Source of the DNA: an uncultured Prevotellaceae bacterium
GTDB taxonomy: Bacteria > Bacteroidota > Bacteroidia > Bacteroidales > Bacteroidaceae
Length of the DNA: 32,843 nt
Reading direction: 5' to 3'
NCBI GenBank assembly: GCA_902784755.1
Contig: CACZVX010000021.1
Coordinates: 1 to 32,843, forward strand
Shown here: piece by piece, positions 30,630-32,843 of the stretch
Layout: every line of letters starts with the position of its first letter
How positions within the stretch are numbered: position 1 is the first letter of the stretch
Position numbers and translations under genes: made by a program
Notes under the pieces: generated by a model
What the model was told of the DNA's origin: nothing
The model's input: the letters and a program-made list of their open reading frames with translations, nothing else
Databases searched by the model: none

Positions 30630-31214
30630 TTAAATCACCTCCATTTCTCTTGATACCTGGGTTTCACAAGCCCTCATGGCATCGAGTGTCTTTTGCAAAA
30701 CCTCATCTAAGGGCCATCCCAGCATCTCTGCCCCTCGTTCAATCACTTCACGTGAGCATCCTGCGGCAAATCCTTTTGACTTGTACTTCTTTTTGAGGGA
30801 CTTCAGCTCCATGTCCTGGACGCTCTTTGACGGGCGCATCAGTGCTGCTGCCCATATCAGTCCTGTCAGTTCGTCAGTGGCATAGAGCACCTTTTCCATC
30901 AGGTGTTCAGGCTTGACGTCCACGTGAAGGCCATATGCGTGGCTGCATATTGCATGAATCATTTCTTCACCCACGCCTCCATCGCGTAAAAGTTCAGGTG
31001 CCTTGATGCAATGCTCCTCTGGAAACATCTCAAAGTCGATGTCGTGCAGCAATCCAACCATTCCCCAGAAATCCACTTCGTTGGCAAAACCCAGTTTCAT
31101 GGCATACCAACGCATGACACCTTCCACCGTCAGAGCGTGCTGCAGGTGAAACGAGTCTTTGTTGTACTCTCTCAGCAGTTCCCAAGCTGCCTCCCTTGTA
31201 ATTTGACTTTCCAT
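30630..31214 (-). CDS. HD-domain protein (putative hydrolase)
   Basis: The 194-residue protein has an HD-type metal site: an early histidine (His26 in FHLQHALTVEGVM), the HD pair His57-Asp58 in MVGLLHDIDFEMFPEEH, further histidines (MIHAICSHAYGLHV) and a later aspartate in YATDELTGLIWAA. Domain length and order match the HDIG/YpgQ-like group acting on phosphate esters or nucleotides; the substrate is unknown. There is a 103-nt gap upstream to thpR without a recognisable promoter. Confidence 0.85.
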   Translation of the reverse strand: MESQITREAAWELLREYNKDSFHLQHALTVEGVMRWYAMKLGFANEVDFWGMVGLLHDIDFEMFPEEHCIKAPELLRDGGVGEEMIHAICSHAYGLHVDVKPEHLMEKVLYATDELTGLIWAAALMRPSKSVQDMELKSLKKKYKSKGFAAGCSREVIERGAEMLGWPLDEVLQKTLDAMRACETQVSREMEVI

Positions 31215-31317
31215 TTTTACGAACTTGATTTATTTTTATTCTTCCTTTATTTACCAAATCGCGACTTGTTCTCAACAGTATTCAGATGTACCAATATCCC
31301 TTTGGGGCTCAATTCAC

Positions 31318-31809
31318 TTACAGTGCAGTATAGACAAGCCTACCACTGATCCGTTCCGATTTCATAACGGAGATTTCCTTTACGGTCATATTTGCGCTCT
31401 CAATGTCAATATCCAAAGGCATGTCAGATGGCTGTCGAACGAGGGTGATGTGAGGCTGAAACCTGCCTTTAGCATAATCAATCCCCCTTATATCAAGGTT
31501 CTTTCTCAGTTCTGCGGTAATCGCCTTCAACTTCTTCTCGCCGTCAATGCCAAGCCATATCACCTTACTGCGTCCGTTAAAGCAGCCAAGCCTGCCGGTT
31601 TTTATCTCAAAAGGTTCAAAGGCAACTTCTTTCACGGCAGCCTTGATGTCATCCACTCTGTCCGTTTCACCTATGAAAGCCAAAGTAAGGTGAAGATTCT
31701 CAGGCAGCGTGAAATTGCCTCTCACTCCGTTGTCACGCAGGGCATCCTGTGCCTCGAATATCGGTTCTTTGAATGCTTGCGTGAACCTAATTGCTATAAA
31801 TACTCTCAT
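31318..31809 (-). CDS. thpR: RNA 2',3'-cyclic phosphodiesterase / 2'-5' RNA ligase
   Basis: This 2H phosphoesterase opens 2',3'-cyclic phosphates on RNA ends. The two HxT motifs are present: His40-Leu-Thr42 in ENLHLTLAFIGE and His120-Ile-Thr122 in QPHITLVRQ. The N-terminus (MRVFIAIRF) is family-typical and the 163-residue length is normal. Its ATG overlaps the TGA of the DUF434 gene by 4 nt (ATGA), implying translational coupling and perhaps a joint RNA-related role. Confidence 0.92.
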   Translation of the reverse strand: MRVFIAIRFTQAFKEPIFEAQDALRDNGVRGNFTLPENLHLTLAFIGETDRVDDIKAAVKEVAFEPFEIKTGRLGCFNGRSKVIWLGIDGEKKLKAITAELRKNLDIRGIDYAKGRFQPHITLVRQPSDMPLDIDIESANMTVKEISVMKSERISGRLVYTAL

Positions 31810-32507
31810 AATTCAAAGTTAAATACCCATGTATAGGGAATCATATCCCTTACAATCATGGAGTTTAGATTAAACCAACTGGAACTTCTTAGTATCACAG
31901 GACCATCGGAACTGATAACATTCTCCTTATCAACAAATATCTGGTCTGGATTCATGTCGAGCTCTACCACCACTTTAAGATTGAAGTTCCGTGATATCTC
32001 CAGTATTAACTGTTTCAACGAGCCTGAGTTGGAAACGGGCTTATCAAGAATGAATGTCGCATTCCTTACATCGAGATTGGAAAGTGTCTGCAGAATCTGT
32101 TCTATAGCCTTTGCCGTCTTGTCTATAATGCGATAGGTGCCATGGAGCCCGGCAACATCACGCAAAACGCCATCGTCGCCACGCAGAACGAGGCTATGTG
32201 AAAGAGCTGTTTCCAACGTTATGATGATATTCAGACCATCTATCAATACTTCAGTACCTGGTTTTAGAATTTCCTTCTTAAGTCTTGTTGTCTTGTCCTC
32301 ATCAGGAAGGATGCTTCTGAAAATTGCCATCCTTTGTCTTGAAGTGAGAAGATAGTGATTAGAGGTGAATGTAATGGCTGACTCAGCACTATAGCCACGA
32401 TTCATCAGCCATCGAGCATCATTCGCGGCACTCAGAATCTTGGCTCTTTGGGAACCGCTGAACAATTCTTCGTCCTTATCTACGTAACCTCTTCTTATAC
32501 TCTTCAT
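31806..32507 (-). CDS. DUF434 domain-containing protein
   Basis: The N-terminal 60 residues carry the DUF434 pattern (ILSAANDARWLMNRGYSAES, then FTSNHYLLTSRQRMAIFRS). The rest (PGTEVLIDGLNIIITLETAL, then GVLRDVAGLHGTYR and RNATFILDKPVSNSG) has conserved Asp/Asn strands that look like a metal-dependent, PIN-like nuclease fold. That resemblance is my inference. It is cytosolic, 233 residues, overlaps thpR by 4 nt and lies 42 nt after the GNAT gene. Confidence 0.85.
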   Translation of the reverse strand: MKSIRRGYVDKDEELFSGSQRAKILSAANDARWLMNRGYSAESAITFTSNHYLLTSRQRMAIFRSILPDEDKTTRLKKEILKPGTEVLIDGLNIIITLETALSHSLVLRGDDGVLRDVAGLHGTYRIIDKTAKAIEQILQTLSNLDVRNATFILDKPVSNSGSLKQLILEISRNFNLKVVVELDMNPDQIFVDKENVISSDGPVILRSSSWFNLNSMIVRDMIPYTWVFNFEL

Positions 32508-32549
32508 ATTTGGCTATACAATATTATACCGAGAAAAACAAATCTCCTT

Positions 32550-32843
32550 TTATCTTTCAGATAGAAGACGTTCCAAAGCCGCAGCGTCCAGTCGGTAAAT
32601 TGTCCATTCCTTCATGGGCACGGCACCGAGCGACAGATAGAAGTCTATGCTGGGCTGGTTCCAGTTCAGACATGTCCATTCCATACGCCCACATTGATGC
32701 TCGCGTGCTATCTTAACTAGATGCAGCAGCAACGCTTTTCCGTAGCCCTTGCCACGGTCTTCAGGCCAAACGAACAAGTCTTCAAGATAGAGTCCCGAAT
32801 GTCCGATGAACGTTGAGAAGTTGTAGAAGTAGAGCGCAAAGCC
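32550..32843 (-). CDS. GNAT-family N-acetyltransferase, C-terminal part
   Basis: The visible 97 residues start GFALYFYNFSTF and contain the acetyl-CoA pyrophosphate loop PEDRGKGYGKALLLHL preceded by LYLEDLFV, then WTCLNWNQPSIDFYLSLGA. The 5' end lies beyond the window. GNAT enzymes move an acetyl group from acetyl-CoA to amines; this diamine-acetyltransferase-like pattern (GLYLEDLFV, NWN) is seen in a broad subgroup, so the substrate stays open. Confidence 0.92.
   Translation of the reverse strand, partial: GFALYFYNFSTFIGHSGLYLEDLFVWPEDRGKGYGKALLLHLVKIAREHQCGRMEWTCLNWNQPSIDFYLSLGAVPMKEWTIYRLDAAALERLLSER

Noticed and set aside
31225-31836. 203-codon plus-strand frame opposite thpR
   Set aside because: thpR has both catalytic HxT motifs on the other strand; this frame has no family features.

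Overview
The window looks like chromosomal DNA of a Bacteroidota member of order Bacteroidales, most likely a Prevotella-like genus; the genus is inference. The evidence is: repeated Bacteroidota-type promoters (TTTG, 19-20 nt, TAnnTTTG); almost no Shine-Dalgarno sites; an RprX/RprY two-component pair; a Bacteroides-type EF-G2 paralog; and serine palmitoyltransferase. No phage, plasmid, insertion sequence or CRISPR array is visible.

Layout. (1) 1-2572: thrS 3' part (with an apparent 1-nt frameshift), infC, rpmI, rplT, terminator. (2) 2573-3212: a 640-nt gene-free stretch with two consensus promoters, each followed by a foldable transcript candidate, closed by a perfect 14-bp hairpin. (3) 3213-9632: tex (-), diverging from an ABC-F ATPase and an M13 zinc peptidase (+). 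(4) 9623-13621: a probable operon of metA (predicted acetyl-CoA user), a U32/RlhA-like protein and a lipoprotein with membrane helices. (5) 13622-13987: a five-copy 22-bp tandem repeat and strong hairpins. (6) 13988-16924: L-lactate permease and hemW (-). (7) 17103-21836: EF-G2 paralog, rprX, rprY. (8) 21847-24085: rpsF-rpsR-rplI and trmN6. (9) 24146-26529: a YegS-type lipid kinase diverging from serine palmitoyltransferase. (10) 26586-28311: tRNA-Pro(UGG), an unrecognised gene, DUF1294, Sel1-repeat protein. (11) 28426-32843: a compact minus-strand run of GNAT (partial), DUF434, thpR, HD-domain protein, a 25-codon small ORF not previously called, an AZL/HTH_42 DNA glycosylase homolog, a flavodoxin-family protein and a helical-repeat protein.

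The most unusual signal is a set of low-complexity or palindromic repeat elements found both between genes and, apparently in frame, inside conserved genes. One type is a pair of inverted arms of degenerate tandem pyrimidine-rich units. It sits directly upstream of the infC and rpsF promoters and also inside the U32 gene, whose right arm matches the rpsF copy at 32 of 40 positions without gaps. A second type is a GC-rich palindrome around CCCTCCC, seen in the ABC-F gene, twice in hemW, and between metA and the U32 gene. Shorter tracts occur in trmN6, tex and the U32 gene. All the host frames stay open, so the repeats would add short peptides to proteins, much as Rickettsia palindromic elements do.

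Other points of interest: EF-G2 lacks the catalytic histidine; infC and rpsF share an identical 22-nt promoter/start block; several genes appear to be leaderless; and a lipid kinase shares a divergent promoter region with the committed enzyme of sphingolipid synthesis. All calls come from reading the sequence; no database search or folding program was run.
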